From contig OZ019759.1 in the NCBI GenBank assembly GCA_947034885.2, forward strand, positions 13,518,501 through 13,582,500: a stretch of DNA of 64,000 nucleotides. The letters run 5' to 3'. Each line of letters opens with the position of its first letter. The first letter of the stretch is position 1. The stretch comes from Thuidium tamariscinum (lineage: Eukaryota > Streptophyta > Bryopsida > Hypnales > Thuidiaceae). Of this stretch, positions 35,095-47,895 are shown in pieces. The notes below the pieces were generated by a model, which did no database searches, was not told the origin of the DNA, and saw nothing but the letters and a program-made list of their open reading frames with translations. The position numbers and the translations under genes are program-made.

Positions 35095-36517
35095 GTCCCA
35101 CTATGAACCTTGGTCTTTTGATTTTCATGTATCTGTGATAGCCAATAGTATAGTATTCTGTACTGGAGACCCTGACCAAGCTTACGGAAACCAAGTGGAA
35201 GTGGACCTCTAGATTTGCTTCGTAGGCTTTGCCGATTTGCAAGTCATTGTCTAAATAGTTGCATCAATGAATAGTTGAATACTGTGGACTATGGGTGGCA
35301 GTGGAAATGGGACTGTCAGTTGTGTATGCTATATTCGGGTTTACTAATGTCATGGTGATAGAACGTGTTCAACGAATCTATGTGTTCCCTTCATCTTTGA
35401 GAACATGTTCAAAACTAGAAGTGCCAGTGCGTGGAATTTCTGTTCAGAAATCTAAAAAAACACATGGACTGTGGCTGTTTGAATGAGAGCATGTGAGTTA
35501 TATATTCAATATACATAGAAGGAATTGGTTCATACTGAAAGTTTCTATGAACTGCTAGGAGTATGACTAGCAAGCTGAAGGGTCCTATAATGAAGCATGT
35601 AACCACTGGAACTCCATTTCCACTAGAGAAATGTGTAGGAAATATTACGAGATAATCTTACTTGGAAGAAAAATGGAATTTTTTGACAACCCAAGTAGTT
35701 TCATATTTTGCTAATGTCCTTGTAATTAGTTATGAAATACTGAAGGTGAAAGCATTGTTGACTTGAAAAGGGCGGCCAACCTTCCATGAATTCTGTACAA
35801 ACATAATGGAAGACTAGGAAGAAATCCCATGTTTCGATTCTGTAAATTCTAGTGAGGCCTCCCTTTCTGAATTAGCTCCATACAGAAGCCTTCAATGTCA
35901 TTTAAGTTCCTTTTTAAAGGACAGGAGGTGTGGTACTCCCGAATTCAACAAAGGGATTAGTTGATAAGAATTAGTGGTATAGTGCGAAACACTCAGAACC
36001 GTCCAAATAAAGAATTTAGCATGGTTGGAGGCATCTTTTTCTAAAATTCATATTCTCCTTGTATTAGCGAGAGAAAATAATGGAAAAAAAAAGTTCTCTG
36101 AATCATTATGTAATTTCTATAGAATTTCAAATAGTTGCCTCCCTAGACCATTGAAACCGTCCTATAGGTGTACCCTAAAAAGAACTCGATAGAAATGAGT
36201 TGTCCGTGAATGAGAATTATACATGTGTTTTACAGCAGCGTCAGCAAATTAGAGTTAAACATGTGTCAAACACTGGAATGAACACTTGTGGACAGATTTT
36301 GTGACACTCTAGGGTCCTGGAATAGGTATAGCGACGGAAATGGGTGTTTCTCTCTTTTAGCATGTGTAATCAGAAAACATTTTGTTACGTGTACTATACA
36401 TGACGTACTGAAATTTATTCAACATATTCTGGAACCATGTGCCGAATGTAGTGCACAAAACGTAATGATGTCTATGTGAACCTTGGTAGTCCTGACGGAA
36501 CGCACTTTTCGTAGAAC
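35095..36517. other. CACTA interior between the 15.6-kb element and tnpD
   Basis: Short open frames only; presumably the promoter and 5' region of the tnpD remnant. No motif recognised. Confidence 0.35.
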
Positions 36518-39500
36518 ATGGCAGGCAACGGTTTGCAATATCAAGCACACATTCGTTTTACAACAAATGGAGTTGCATTACGACACATTCCAGTAGGTGA
36601 TTTGATATTGCAAACGGAACTGCGAGTTGCAAAAGAGCATGATGTCAAATCATTCAAATGCCCTTGTCGAGATTGCCACGGAGGACGAAGGAAAAGTATT
36701 GAAGTTATACATAGGCATCATACGGTTGTTGGAAGAGATCCCTCCCTAACAAAGTCCATGATAGGTGGAGATCCCATTGACGGCTATCCTGTTCGTGGAC
36801 TATGGGTGGAAGATTTAGCATATGACAACAATGTCCACAGTGAAGGTTACAATGTACAGGACAGTGACAATGAAGACATACGGATGGGAGCTGCTGGCGA
36901 GGGAATTGAAAGGAACACTGCTGGTGGAGCTCTTCTTGATGAACATCATGAAGTGCACCGTCAAGTAATGGAGGCATTTGATCGAGGAGATGCTTTGTAC
37001 GTCGAAGTTGGTGGTGATGTTCAATTGGCGGACAATGATGATGGCGATAGTGACACAGTGGATGGATTGGAAGAGTTGTATGAACAAGCAACAACTCCCT
37101 TGTATGATGGCTCAAAATGTAGTGTGGTTGCTGCAACTATCATTATCATGAATATGTGTTCAGTTTTCCGAGTGAGCAATCGCTTCATTGATGAATTGCT
37201 TCGGTATTTGTCAATGGACTTGCTACCTACGAACAACAAATTTCATTCAACACATTACATTGCAAGACGGAGTATCAGGAAATTGGGATTGACTTACAAC
37301 AATGTGCATACGTGTCCAGACGGGTGTGTTCTTTTTGAAGAAGACTTGGCCATATTGGATGCGTGTCCGAAGTGCCACAAATCACGCTGGATTGAGGGCA
37401 GTGAAGCCATACCGGCAAAAGTTATAAGACACTTTCTGCTCAGTCTACATTTGAAGCGCATGTGGAGGTCATTTGAAATTGCAGGTATGCTAACAGGGTA
37501 TACAAAGCATGTCAGTGAAGATGGCGTGATGCGCTCAGTTGTTGACAGTCCCGCCTGGAAACATGTAGACACATATCCCATTTTTGGTGACTTTGGTGCT
37601 GAGAAGAGGAATATGCGGTTTGCGCTAACATTAGATGATGTGAATCCATTCAATTTGAGCAACACAAACTGGTCAACGTGGCCAATTCTGGTACTCATCT
37701 ATAATTTTGAACCTTGGTTTGTTACAAAGAAATTCTTCATTTCATTGTGCATATTGATATCTGGAAAGCAATCTCCATCATCAAAGAATCTAGATGTATT
37801 TATTCGGCCGCTATTACGGAAGTTCCATGAATTGTGGACGAGTGTTTGCGCTAAAGATTTTTCACGTGCGGATGGTAATCGCAATTTCATCCTTTGTGGA
37901 CTCGTGTTGTGGACCATATTAGATTTTCCAGTGTACGGTCTTATATCAGGTTTATGTTCGAAGGGTTACAAAGGATGTCCACCATGTGGACCAACGACGG
38001 ATGCATGTATGGCAAGGACGAGAGATGTATTACCGGGTAGAAGAACAAAGGGATCCAAAATTGTTTATGGAGGCATTCGCTGATATTTACCACGATTTAA
38101 CCCGTATCGTCAAAATAAAAGGTTCAATGGTGCTGTTGAAGAGCATCCAACACCGACAGTTATGTCTGGCCTTGATGTAATTCGGTATGCAGCGTGGCGT
38201 CAAGCGTACCTTGATTTGGATGGAAAAGAAAATGGTAAATATGATCCCGTGCATTAGACCGGGGTGAAGCGTTTGAGTGCATTGTTTGAACTTCCGTATT
38301 GGCAGGTACGTAGCTTACTTGAAACAATCTATGTTAATCTTGTGTCCGTAATGTTGCAGCATCGAATGCATTGGTTTTATGAAAAGTAATACTGCTTAGA
38401 GCTGCATCGATGTTCATCAGCAAACAACAGTGAAATTGTTTGTACTCACTTCATAGTAGAATGGATGAAACACTGTGGAAACATAGCAGAAGCTTGTATG
38501 TCGTGTCTGAATGGCATTCATCCTCAAAACCTCATTTTACAGTATCTATTCATTCGCCATGTGTTGGATGTTATGCACTGTGAGCAAAATCTATGTGAAA
38601 ACATGGTGAAGACACTTTTGGCCATGAATGATACTCCTGGAAGTAGACAGGATGTTGAGAATTTAGGCATACGGAGCGAGTTGTGGCTCCAAGAAGCGGA
38701 ACGTCCAACCGTGGATTTCTACATGCCACGTGCACCATATGTCTTGACTAAAGAAGAGCGCAAGGAGTTTGTTGGGATTATATCAAGTATTTGCACACCA
38801 ACCAATTATGTGGGGTCAATTCATAAACGTATTGTTGACGGAAAACTGCAGTACATGAAGACACATGACTACCATGTTCTAATGCAACAGGTGAATGTGG
38901 AAAAAAAAATTCTATGAGTCAAATTTAGACATTAGGAAGGTAAGTTTGAAACTGTAGTAAGCAAATGGTTCTGTACATGCTGTATTAGTTGTTTACATCC
39001 ACAGAAGCCTATATTCTTGAAGTTATTAGCTCTAGCACTTTTGTTAGTGTTGTGAAATGCATGAATAGGTGGTTGTATTGTTGAAATCCAGCAAAGGCAA
39101 TGTTTGTGGATGGTTGTGTTGCATCATGAAAATCGAATCTAAATCGTAGTACGATTTTTTGGTTTTTTTTGCAGGTGCTCCCCGTTGTTGTTCGGAATGT
39201 ACTTGACGAGAATGTACGTTTGGCCATTATAAAGATGAGTCGTGTATTCCAACGATTGTGTGCCAAACAAATAAGATCATGTGATGAAAACGACATGATG
39301 AATGATGTCATAATGGCAACATGCATGATAGAGAAAGATTTTGCACCGACATTCTTGAATGTCATGATACATCTTCCAGTACATCTAGTACAACAGTTAT
39401 TTATATGTGGTCTAGTACATTGTTGATGGATGTATCCAATAGAGAGGTACATGAAGACCTTAAAAGATTATGTACGGACGTATGTGCACCCGGAGGGCAG

Positions 39501-41158
39501 CATAGCTAAAGGATATCAAATGGAGGACACGCTAGGGTTCTGTACGGATTACATGAAGCAGTACAGAGGGTCTATACAGCGCGTCTGGGATGCCATGGAA
39601 GACGCTATAATGAATGATGAGATTTTACCATCTCACGAATCGAGGAAGAAGAAAATGTCACAAGAAATCCGAGGTTATGCACACACATTTGTATTGGACA
39701 ATGCAGCTTGTTTACAACCTTGGCGCGAGTAAGTTCGACTATCTCTGAGTTTAAGTGAATTGCATTGAGCCCATGAATATCATGTAGACATTGTGATAAG
39801 TGAAAGTGTTACCAAGAACAGAACTCGCGTTCTGTTAGCATTTTTTTTGATAAGTTGTATGTCTTCAGTTCATGGTGCACATTGAACATATTACAAGCAG
39901 ACTTAGAACGTAAGAGACATTTCTACGTTGCAAGAACAAGCGCTTGCTATAACGTCTTGTCGTTCAACATAGCTTAAAATAGTATTGAAGAATTCCACGT
40001 AAATCTGTTTGATAGATGTTGTACTAGAAAAAATGTTGACCTTCAGCGCTTGTTGTGTACAAAAAATATTTAGTAGCGAAAACACAACAATGGAAAGAGC
40101 GTGAGTTGTTTCGAATCAGTAGCAAAGATTATAATATCTCAAGAACAGTGCGGTACCCAATTGAATTGAATGAGCTGCCTTCTTTTGCTGACTGGTTTTG
40201 GGAAAAAGTTTTGGACGCTTGTAATGAAGGTGAAGACGTGGATGCTGATGTCTTGCAATATACAAAACCACCTAAGCAGTATGCAAGCTCACACCGTCAG
40301 ATGTATTGTTCTGGAGTACATTTCCGTGTAAGAAGTTTAGAAACAGCCCTAGTAACAAGGGATTCATGCGTTGTGGCATCATTCACTCAAGAGTTGCAGT
40401 GGGGTACCACAAATGGAAGGCCAATAGAATGCACAGGACACTAGTAGAAACCCCTGTTTAATGTGACAAGGCCTAATTTTTCTCGACGGATTTTGCTAGG
40501 CATCAAAAGTAAGAACCCATGTTTTTATGCCAACAAAAATGTTCAACACAACATCAATGTTGACATAAAAACATGGGTTGTTACTTTTGATGCCTAGCAA
40601 AATCCGTCAAGAAAAATTAGGCCTTGTTACATTAAACGGGGGTTTCTACTAGTGGAAGATTATGTGGGGTACATTGAAGAGATACTTGAATTGGATTACC
40701 GGAATCATTGCACTACAGTTCTGGTTTGTGATTGGGTTCGAGCATCCCGAGATGCACATTTGTCGAATATAGTACGTGACAAGTATGGTTTCACGCTTGC
40801 AAACTTCAACCATATGGATGGAAAAGTGCATGCAAATTCGTTTGCATTTCCTTTACATTGTCAACAGGTGTTTTTCTCTGACGATATATACAAGCGCGGA
40901 TGGAAGGTGGTGTGTCATACAGATGTTTGTGGTAGACGTCGGGAACCATTGTTCGCCACGAGCATTCCGAATGTCTTAGAAGTGGGCAATGACGCAAATT
41001 TCATAGGTTTGCATGTTGCGCCGTTGCAATGTGAACCGATTCGAGGTGCACAGGTTGCAGGTGGTACGCACATTAGGACATCAAGGGAAGCCGTACTAGG
41101 GGAGGACACTTCCCGTTTTTTAATAACCTACGTGCGGCGAAATTTAGGGTACATTTAA
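36518..41158 (+). pseudogene. CACTA tnpD-type transposase (TNP2 / DUF4218 / DUF4216), broken
   Basis: The 521-codon first segment has KCPCRDCHGG near the N-terminus, CPDGCVLFEEDLA with CPKCHKSRW, then the TNP2 region (SPAWKHVDTYPIFGDF, WSTWPILVLIYNFEPW, WTILDFPVYGLISG). A frameshift near 38100 and a TAG near 38255 follow. Exon 38360-38890 has HVLDVMHCEQNLCENM and MKTHDYHVLMQQ. Exon 39175-39728 is DUF4218 (FLNVMIHLPVHLV, WMYPIERYMKTLK, HPEGSIAKGY), with TGA at 39424-39426 where the family has Arg. The last part is DUF4216 (YVGYIEEILELDY, VLVCDWVRASRD), split by a 216-bp MITE. It supplied the catalytic transposase of the CACTA; the element is therefore no longer autonomous. Confidence 0.88.
40439..40654. 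mobile_element. 216-bp CACTA MITE inserted in tnpD
   Basis: The ends are CACTAGTAGAAACCCC and a perfect 16-bp complement; the arms continue inward (AATTTTTCTTGACGG, AAAACATGGG) nearly to the centre, so it is one large hairpin. Flanks are GGA and GAA, an imperfect 3-bp duplication. The length is 72 codons and the tnpD frame is the same on both sides, with the junction between codons. Confidence 0.88.
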
Positions 41159-41526
41159 ATAATCTCAGGTAATATTTATAAAATATTTACATATAAATTA
41201 GGGGACATTAAAAGTGGCATGTCCTTTATAAGTAATATAGGGAACCGGAAAATATGGTTCATTAGAATTTAGATAGATATAAATTAGGGGCAAAAGAATG
41301 GGATCCTAGGAAAAAAATTTAATAGGTTCAATTAATATTTATAATACTAATCATATACAGCTATAGTGTATCCACAGCTCATCAAGTACTGTAGATATTC
41401 TACAGCTCATCTACAACATATTCTTTTAATTCATATCTTTCTAGCATATCTTTCTACCATATCTTTCCAGCATATCTTTCTAGTATAACGACTAGTAGAA
41501 ACTATCAGTCTGCGCGTTTTTTTCAG
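41159..41526. other. spacer between tnpD and the ethylene-receptor fragment
   Basis: AT-rich DNA with a short run of imperfect CATATCTTTCTAGC/CCAG repeats at 41430-41490; it ends in a pyrimidine tract and CAG that act as the acceptor-like border of the next exon. Confidence 0.4.
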
Positions 41527-41694
41527 CAACACCAGGGGTTCAATGTGCTACTTCTGGATGTGTGCATGCCAGACATGGATGGATACGAAGTTGTAGTTCA
41601 AATTCAGCAAAGATTAGGACGCCGTGAGCGGCCACTCCTTGTTGCTCAGACTGCGAACACCGATCGTCAGACCCATGATAAGTGTCTTCGCCTT
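41527..41694 (+). pseudogene. ethylene receptor (ETR/EIN4-type) receiver-domain exon, orphan fragment
   Basis: A 56-codon segment begins right after TTTTTTTCAG. It contains LLLDVCMPDMDGYEV, with the phospho-acceptor Asp context of response-regulator receivers, and then RRERPLLVAQTANTDRQTH, the wording characteristic of plant ethylene-receptor receivers rather than type-A/B regulators. Similarity stops at CLRL, before the conserved Lys region; sensor, GAF and kinase parts are absent nearby. It lies between tnpD and other orphan exons inside the CACTA, so it is best read as a captured gene fragment. Confidence 0.75.
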
Positions 41695-42904
41695 AGCAAA
41701 ACGCAACTGAATATCACAACAACCGTCGCACTTGCTGAAAATTGGAGTGAAGGCACCATCGCTGAGCTTGCGCGCAATCAATCCTTTCTTCCTTTTCTTC
41801 CATTTTTTTTTCTCCCTTCCATGTGGACCAAAGCAAGTGAGTTTGGGATTAGGGTATGATGGGCATGCTATTCCTCAATCATCAAAACATTCTGGTTGGT
41901 GCATTTTCCAAATGTAGTTTTATAAACCTCTCATGTGCACCCCGTTTGGTTGGTGTCTGCTAGAAAGGGCTGCCTCGGCCTCTCTTGGGGAAGGGAGAGG
42001 GAGGGAGCGGGACTCCTAGCCTGTAGGTCAGTGGTCCATCTACCTTGACAAAATAACAGAAGAAAAAGATTTGCCTTGGGTGGGGCGTAAGTTAGGGGAG
42101 GGGAGGCGGACATCTGAGGCCAGGCCGCAGACCTAACTCCGCAGTACAATACCTTCCCCCCACGACAATAGCTTGGGAAGAAACTGTGAAAAGATCACGG
42201 ATCTGTCGATCGAAGAAAGACGATCGAGCTCTTGAAGGATTCAAATTTTGGACTCCGAAACTTGATGGAACGAAGCGCGCCAGCAATCGAGGCTGATGAG
42301 GTGCAAGAACGGCGATTGGTATGGCACTGAATCCGTGTTTTTCTCATTTCCCACGGTGATTTCTCATTTCCCACGGTGATTTGGTGGATATCCTGCTGCT
42401 GCTTGGGGTTGGTGGGACTTGGGAGTGGGGATACTTGTAGTTTGCGCGTTGAGGGATCTGGGTGCCAGGGTTTATGCAGTTCACTCACTGATGTTTTAGG
42501 GTTCCAGTATCTTAGTATCTGGCGTTTGTTTCAACTTAGTATTACGTGAAGTCATTTGCGTGTTTAGGATTACGATTAGGGAGAGGAACGCAGGAGTGCA
42601 AGCTGCTCTAGTGTACAAGATCGAAACCCTCAAAACTGAACTCGCAACCGCGTGTTCCAAGCGTGTTCGTGAGGTCCTTAGGGTTTAAGGGTTGGGATAA
42701 GGTTTAGGGAAGTCAGTCATGGCCACTACGATTAAAATGTGGACAATGGAGGAGGATTTCAGAGAACCAACTTTCTACAGCAAGGTCAAGGTCTCCCAAG
42801 ACGAAACCTATGCATCACTGAGGTTGTGTTTAGAGGAGAAATCAGCGCTGGATTGGCCATTCCACTTCTAGGACAAGGAGGAGGGCAGCAGAGTTCCGCA
42901 GAGA
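41695..42904. other. GC-mixed spacer with a 20-bp tandem duplication
   Basis: No gene recognised. A 20-bp unit containing TTCTCATTTCCCACGGTGAT is repeated twice in tandem at about 42341-42380. G-rich tracts at 41990-42130. Confidence 0.4.
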
Positions 42905-45900
42905 ATGGAATCCTTCAGCGACATGCCTATGGATGTTTTTGTTTTGCCGTTGGGGAATGCGATTTCAGGAGAAGCCTCCAAACGCCGTCGCCTGGACAAT
43001 GCAGGTACACGAAGTGAGGCCATGCAAATACCCGAAGATGGAAATTGTTCCCTCGATTGTGAAGCAGGTGCAGTCCCCGATCTAGCGAACTCTAGGGTTA
43101 GTGGGACATCGGGAGTCATCAATTCTTTAGAGCATCAATGTCATTCCACTTTGATTTCAGAGCAGATCTGGGACCGCTACCTTGAACACGCTGAGAAGCT
43201 GAAGAGGGAATTGCACTGCGCCTCGTTGGAAGACAATCAGTGGATACTGAAGACTACCGATATCAATGAACAAGGGGTAGTGAAAATTTTTTGTGTGGAA
43301 TGCTGCAAGGAGGTTGGGGGGGCAGTGGTAAGTACGAGAGGAGCAACATTGGAAATCTCTTCAACAATTTCAGATGGAAGCACTTGGTCAGCAACACCCA
43401 CGTGAAGAATTGGTGCGCTCATAATGGAGTGGAATACGCTGATCACCCGTAGTCTGTTGCTCCTAAGGGTAGGAACGTTCCATTGACTCCGGAGATGCAT
43501 GAGAAATTGATACAAGAAGGCATTGAAGTCATGGAAGCAGTGAACGCTAGTTTGGGAGATTTGCAGAAGCCTTTCACCGTGTTCCAGCCGCTCAAAGAAG
43601 GCAAACGAAAGAGTTTCTGGATGAAGGTGCGCTGTTTCTATTGTCGAGAGATGCACAATCTGTGCCCACCCAAGAAGAATTTGGAATCTAATTTGGAGTA
43701 GCACTTGGTGTCTACCAAGCACTTACAGGCCGTAGAGCAGGCGAAGACAAGGAAGAAACATGGCCCTCCACTCCTGTCTAGACGAAGAGGCCGGCCTGCC
43801 CTCTCCTCTGCGGTCAGTGTACACTCAAATCAGCCGAATCTTGGAAGATGGTGGAGGGCCGAATCTAGAGTTCCTAAGGATGCTATTGCGGACCATGCTG
43901 GTTCCCTGCCTCAAGAAGACCACGCTGGTTCTCTGCCTCAGTCTCAGTCAGGTGAGTGTTTAGAAGCCCGCATGAATGCATTGTTGGGTTCCTTGTGTTG
44001 GGGTTTTCAAGGTCCACATTGCATTTATGGTGGTTTGTCTTACTCTGTTTCCGAGTTGTTGAATGACCTTCATGTCGGTTCAGTTTGGTATCCCGAACCT
44101 CATTTGATTGCGAGTTTCACTAGAGTGTCGAAAGTTATAAAATTCAGCGGTACGTTTAGGCATACATCTTATATTAGGGTTGATAAATCTGGTAAGGAAT
44201 TCCCGCATCTCTCTTGCAGAATGTACTCTTCTATCCCACAGAAAAATGACTTTTATAAACGAGTTGTGAGGGAAGGGTTTAGCGTAGAAAAACGAGGATC
44301 GAGAAGCACAGGAGCCGGAAGACGACTTGCTTACCTATCCATTTTGGAACTCGCTGGGCATGGTCGGAAACTCAGGAGGGAACTTAAGACACTATAAGAA
44401 ACCTTCGTTTTCGGGGATGTTAGCTTCAAACAATGTACGTTCGAGTGGAAATTTTGTCAAAATATAATCAACGCCCACAGGTCCGGTGCTTTAGGTGGAA
44501 AGCCTGCGCTGTGGGATTTCCTCCGTGATGTGGCGCAGAATCTCAACCGTAATTGTAGAGGAAAGCGGTACAGTAAGAACACGAAGTGCTTAGGGGAAGT
44601 CATGAAGGTTTACGGTGGTCGTAGGATGGTCGATCTATTTTCTTTGAACTACTTAGGTGCAAGTTACCGTCAAGTGAAACGGGAGGGAGGGAAAGGGGTT
44701 CAATTTTTACCCGGTGAACACCCACAAATTTTTGCAGTTGTGGCGCAGATTTATAGGGATGCTAAGTTGGCTCATAACATTCTAGGTCCAGTACCAGTAA
44801 TTCTCGCTGAGGATGAAACAAAAGTTAAAGGGAGAGTGGCTTGGGAAAGTAAGTGGGATACTCTTGCTGGGTTTTGTGGTCCTTCTGAGAACCATGTCTG
44901 TGTGTCTGGTTTCAGGCCAATTGTTGGGAGTGGTGAGGAGGGGTATCGAAAAATGTTAGAATCATTTTCCAACAACAGGAAAGGGAGTTTTGCTTGAGTA
45001 GTTGTTGTAAATCCTTTGCATGAACTACTTCCTCGAATTGTGCTAGTTGTCTGCTACACTTGCAACTGCTTCAATTCCGATTGGGTTAGAGGTTAGTGGA
45101 ACAGTATTGACAAGCTGTGGGAAAAAGAATGCCTTGCAGTAGTAGGCCCGATTGTGGGACACGCCAGTGACGGTGACTCTCGTAGGAGGCAGTTGATGCT
45201 GGCGGACTACTAGAGGAACGATGGAATCCGCTTGGATGTAGGGTGGGAGGGTTGGGTGTTCACTACTTCTTTAGATTCGTGTGGGAATGCTAAGGGTCTT
45301 CATGACCAAGATTATCTCCATAATGGAAAGAAACTAATTAATCCGTTGCTTTCAGCCGCTAGAACTTTGCAATTAGGAGGAGATTTGTGTCTCCATGGTC
45401 ACATAGAGCAAGTATTTCAGCAGTTTATGGCTGAAGAACATGGTTTGACAGGAGAAGATGTAGAAAGAAGGGACCGGCAGAATTAGGCTGCGGCTCAGAG
45501 GCTGTGTCAGTCAAAAGTCAGGACATGTTTGGCTCGCATGCGTGCTCCAGATTATCCTCATCGTGAAAGAACCCTTGGAACGGAATTTTACTTGGATATA
45601 TGTGCTTCCTATATTGACATTTTCTGTTCTCCTGTTTTGGATTTACGTTCTAGGATAGTATTGTGTGGCAAGGTCTCCTTTTTCTTACGACTTTGGAGGT
45701 TGTGGTTGCAGCACGGAGATCATAGTGTATTGGGGAATTCACAGAAACTTGTGCAGGCAAAGAACTTTGTAAGCCTACAATGTTTTATTGATATTCAATT
45801 ATCATGTCATTTTGTTGTTCTTCTAATTTGTCATTTCAGAGACAAATTCCCCAACTTAGCTGTGCCGCTGCATTTGACTGGGAGTGATTCCTGCAAAATC

Positions 45901-47199
45901 TTCTTCTCAAGAATTGGTGGCATGAATGGCCAAGAACGTGCCTACGACTTCCATCAATTGGTGAACACTGCAAATACATTGAACCACATTTCAGCTGTTG
46001 AGTATGGGAAGAATGGTTTAGTCTTCAAGAAACAACACAACAAGATGGACCTTGTCTGGGAATCATTGCACAAGCTGCACTCTAGGAAGCAGCGTTGCAA
46101 TTTGGGTGACTACAGCCTCATTCCAACAAACACAGAGGTAATATCAGCGCTGCAGGAGGGACTAAAACAAGCCCAAGGCATGTTGAGGTCTTTGAATATG
46201 GTGCCAAGTTCACAATGCCAGCCACGACGGAGAATTTGGTATGACAGGCCATGGCTGGTGGAGAGAGAAGACCCTAAATGCTTCCATTACAAACCAGGTG
46301 CTAGACCGACGGCTAGGGAGGATGGGGACTCCGAGGTCTTGCGGGATCGCTTATAGAACGAACCTTCAACATCTGACCTTGCAGCGCCTCACATGAGGGA
46401 CAACCTAGAGGAAAACGCCGCAGAGGATTGCTTACTCGACCATTTAACAAGTCTTCAAGATGAAGCCCGAGACGCAGTGACTGATTTGCTTAATGGTGCC
46501 GAGGTTCAAGTTTCACAGCCGGAAAGCAGTCAACCAATTGAAGCAACTGTCAACGTGGACAGCCATTGCATTTATAAGTCCACTCTGGTTTTGCAGCTGA
46601 ATGGCAGTACCTTTCTTTCCAAGGATCGATTGGCTAGAGTAAAGCATAGCATTCAATTTAATAACCATGACAATTGTATGCAGGCGGGCTTGTCATCAGG
46701 GTCAGGTTTGCTGTCTATTGGGTCTGATTGTGCTGTTCATTTTGCCCAGCGAAGCACTACTCGGTTGTCTTCTACTGTCATATCTGCTGCAAAGCGTAAA
46801 CGAGGTCGTCCATCCAATATTTCAAAGTTAACTCCTACTAATGTTTTACATGCTGTAGATGAGGGTGTTTGCTGGTTGGGTAGAGTCCAGGCTATGAGGT
46901 GGCGCAATGGAAGGCAGTTCGGTGTGCTGCGGCAGCCTGTGGACTTGCTTGCGAGATTGGAGGAAAATGGGAAGCGAAAAGCTCAAAATCCGCATATTGA
47001 GGTCATGTTGCAGTATTACCGCAAATATATTGGACGAGACAAATTCAAGTACGATCATATTGACAGCAAATGGATCGACATTGATTGCATTATATGTACC
47101 GTGACCTTGGCGTATAACCCTGCAAATGAGGTCTACTCTCTAGATCACAATGATGCAGAGCATTTGCGCCAGTTCGTGACTGACAAAAATGCAAGATGA
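42905..47199 (+). pseudogene. decayed zinc-finger / AT-hook transposase-like ORF, family unnamed
   Basis: One frame runs from about 43320 to 47199, interrupted only by point stops (TAG near 43449, 43699, 45090, 45211, 45484 and 46354; TAA 44395; TGA 44995). The first part (42905 to about 43315) is in another frame, the shift lying in a run of seven G. Features in order: CVECC...H-H and CFYC...H-H zinc-finger-like pairs (BED-type spacing), AT-hook RRRGRPA, a block with VILAEDETKVKG and DTLAGFCG, then GHASDGDSRRRQLML, LHLTGSDSCKIFFS, and a second AT-hook KRKRGRPSN. The Asp-rich blocks would suit an RNase-H-like transposase core, which is inference. I associate such proteins with uncharacterised mobile-element families but cannot name one. 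Confidence 0.6.
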
Positions 47200-47341
47200 T
47201 TTTAGGTGGCAATCTGCCCAATTTAAGAAGCTACTAGGCCTATGGACAGGTATCTTTTCTTCTAGACCTATTAAATTTGCATGATCTCACGTTACTAGGA
47301 CTGCATTTGGTTGATACCCTCAACATTGCTGTGCTTGGCAG

Positions 47342-47895
47342 ATGCTATTTATAGATGGCATCTTCCATGCTGATCCACATGCCGGGAATCTCTTGCTAAT
47401 ATCCGATGGACGCCTCGGTCTCATTGACTTTGGTCAGGTAATTTATATTTGGTCCATTACTCACTAGGAGTTCTAAAAAAACTTTGGGTGTTTAGAATCA
47501 GAATATTTCCTTCTCTGATTTGGAACAGTAAACCTAGAATGTACACGACTTACTTTTTGAGTAGTGCGTCCAATATTCACCTTGCGCTTCTAATTGTCTC
47601 GCTTCCATGTGGTTGCCAAAGCAAGGTTCTCGACAAGGAGATGCGCTTGAAACTGGCACGGATGATTTATTCCTTAGTAAGTAATGATGACGCGCAAATT
47701 GCAAGAGCTTTGATCAATCTGGGATTGAGGTTTGAGGATGTGAATGGTGGAGTGGTTTCCGAACGTAGGCTGGCATTAATGGCTCGGATACTTTTCGACA
47801 CCTGCTATGTGCAAGAGGCGACAGTGTCTCCTATGTCTCATGACTCCATTTTGCAGACAACACCACTTAAAGCATTCAATCAATCTGTATGGATG
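47342..47895 (+). pseudogene. ABC1/UbiB-type kinase fragment (two exons)
   Basis: Exon 47342-47437 (32 codons, CAG before and GTAATT after) reads [20 protein letters not shown] then LGLIDFGQ, the catalytic-loop and DFG motifs of ABC1 (ADCK/ABC1K) atypical kinases. Exon 47626-47895 (90 codons, followed by GTACGT) continues with MRLKLARMIYSLVSNDD and ALMARILFDTCY, the usual C-terminal part. The N-terminal KxGQ half is not present upstream, where the decayed transposase ORF lies, so this is a truncated, probably captured, gene. ABC1K proteins act in plastids or mitochondria in quinone metabolism; nothing here predicts which member. Confidence 0.72.

Noticed and set aside
35099..41368. CACTATGAACC at 35099 and CTATAGTG at 41361 as ends of a small CACTA around tnpD
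   Set aside because: The termini do not match beyond about 7 bp and flanking triplets differ.
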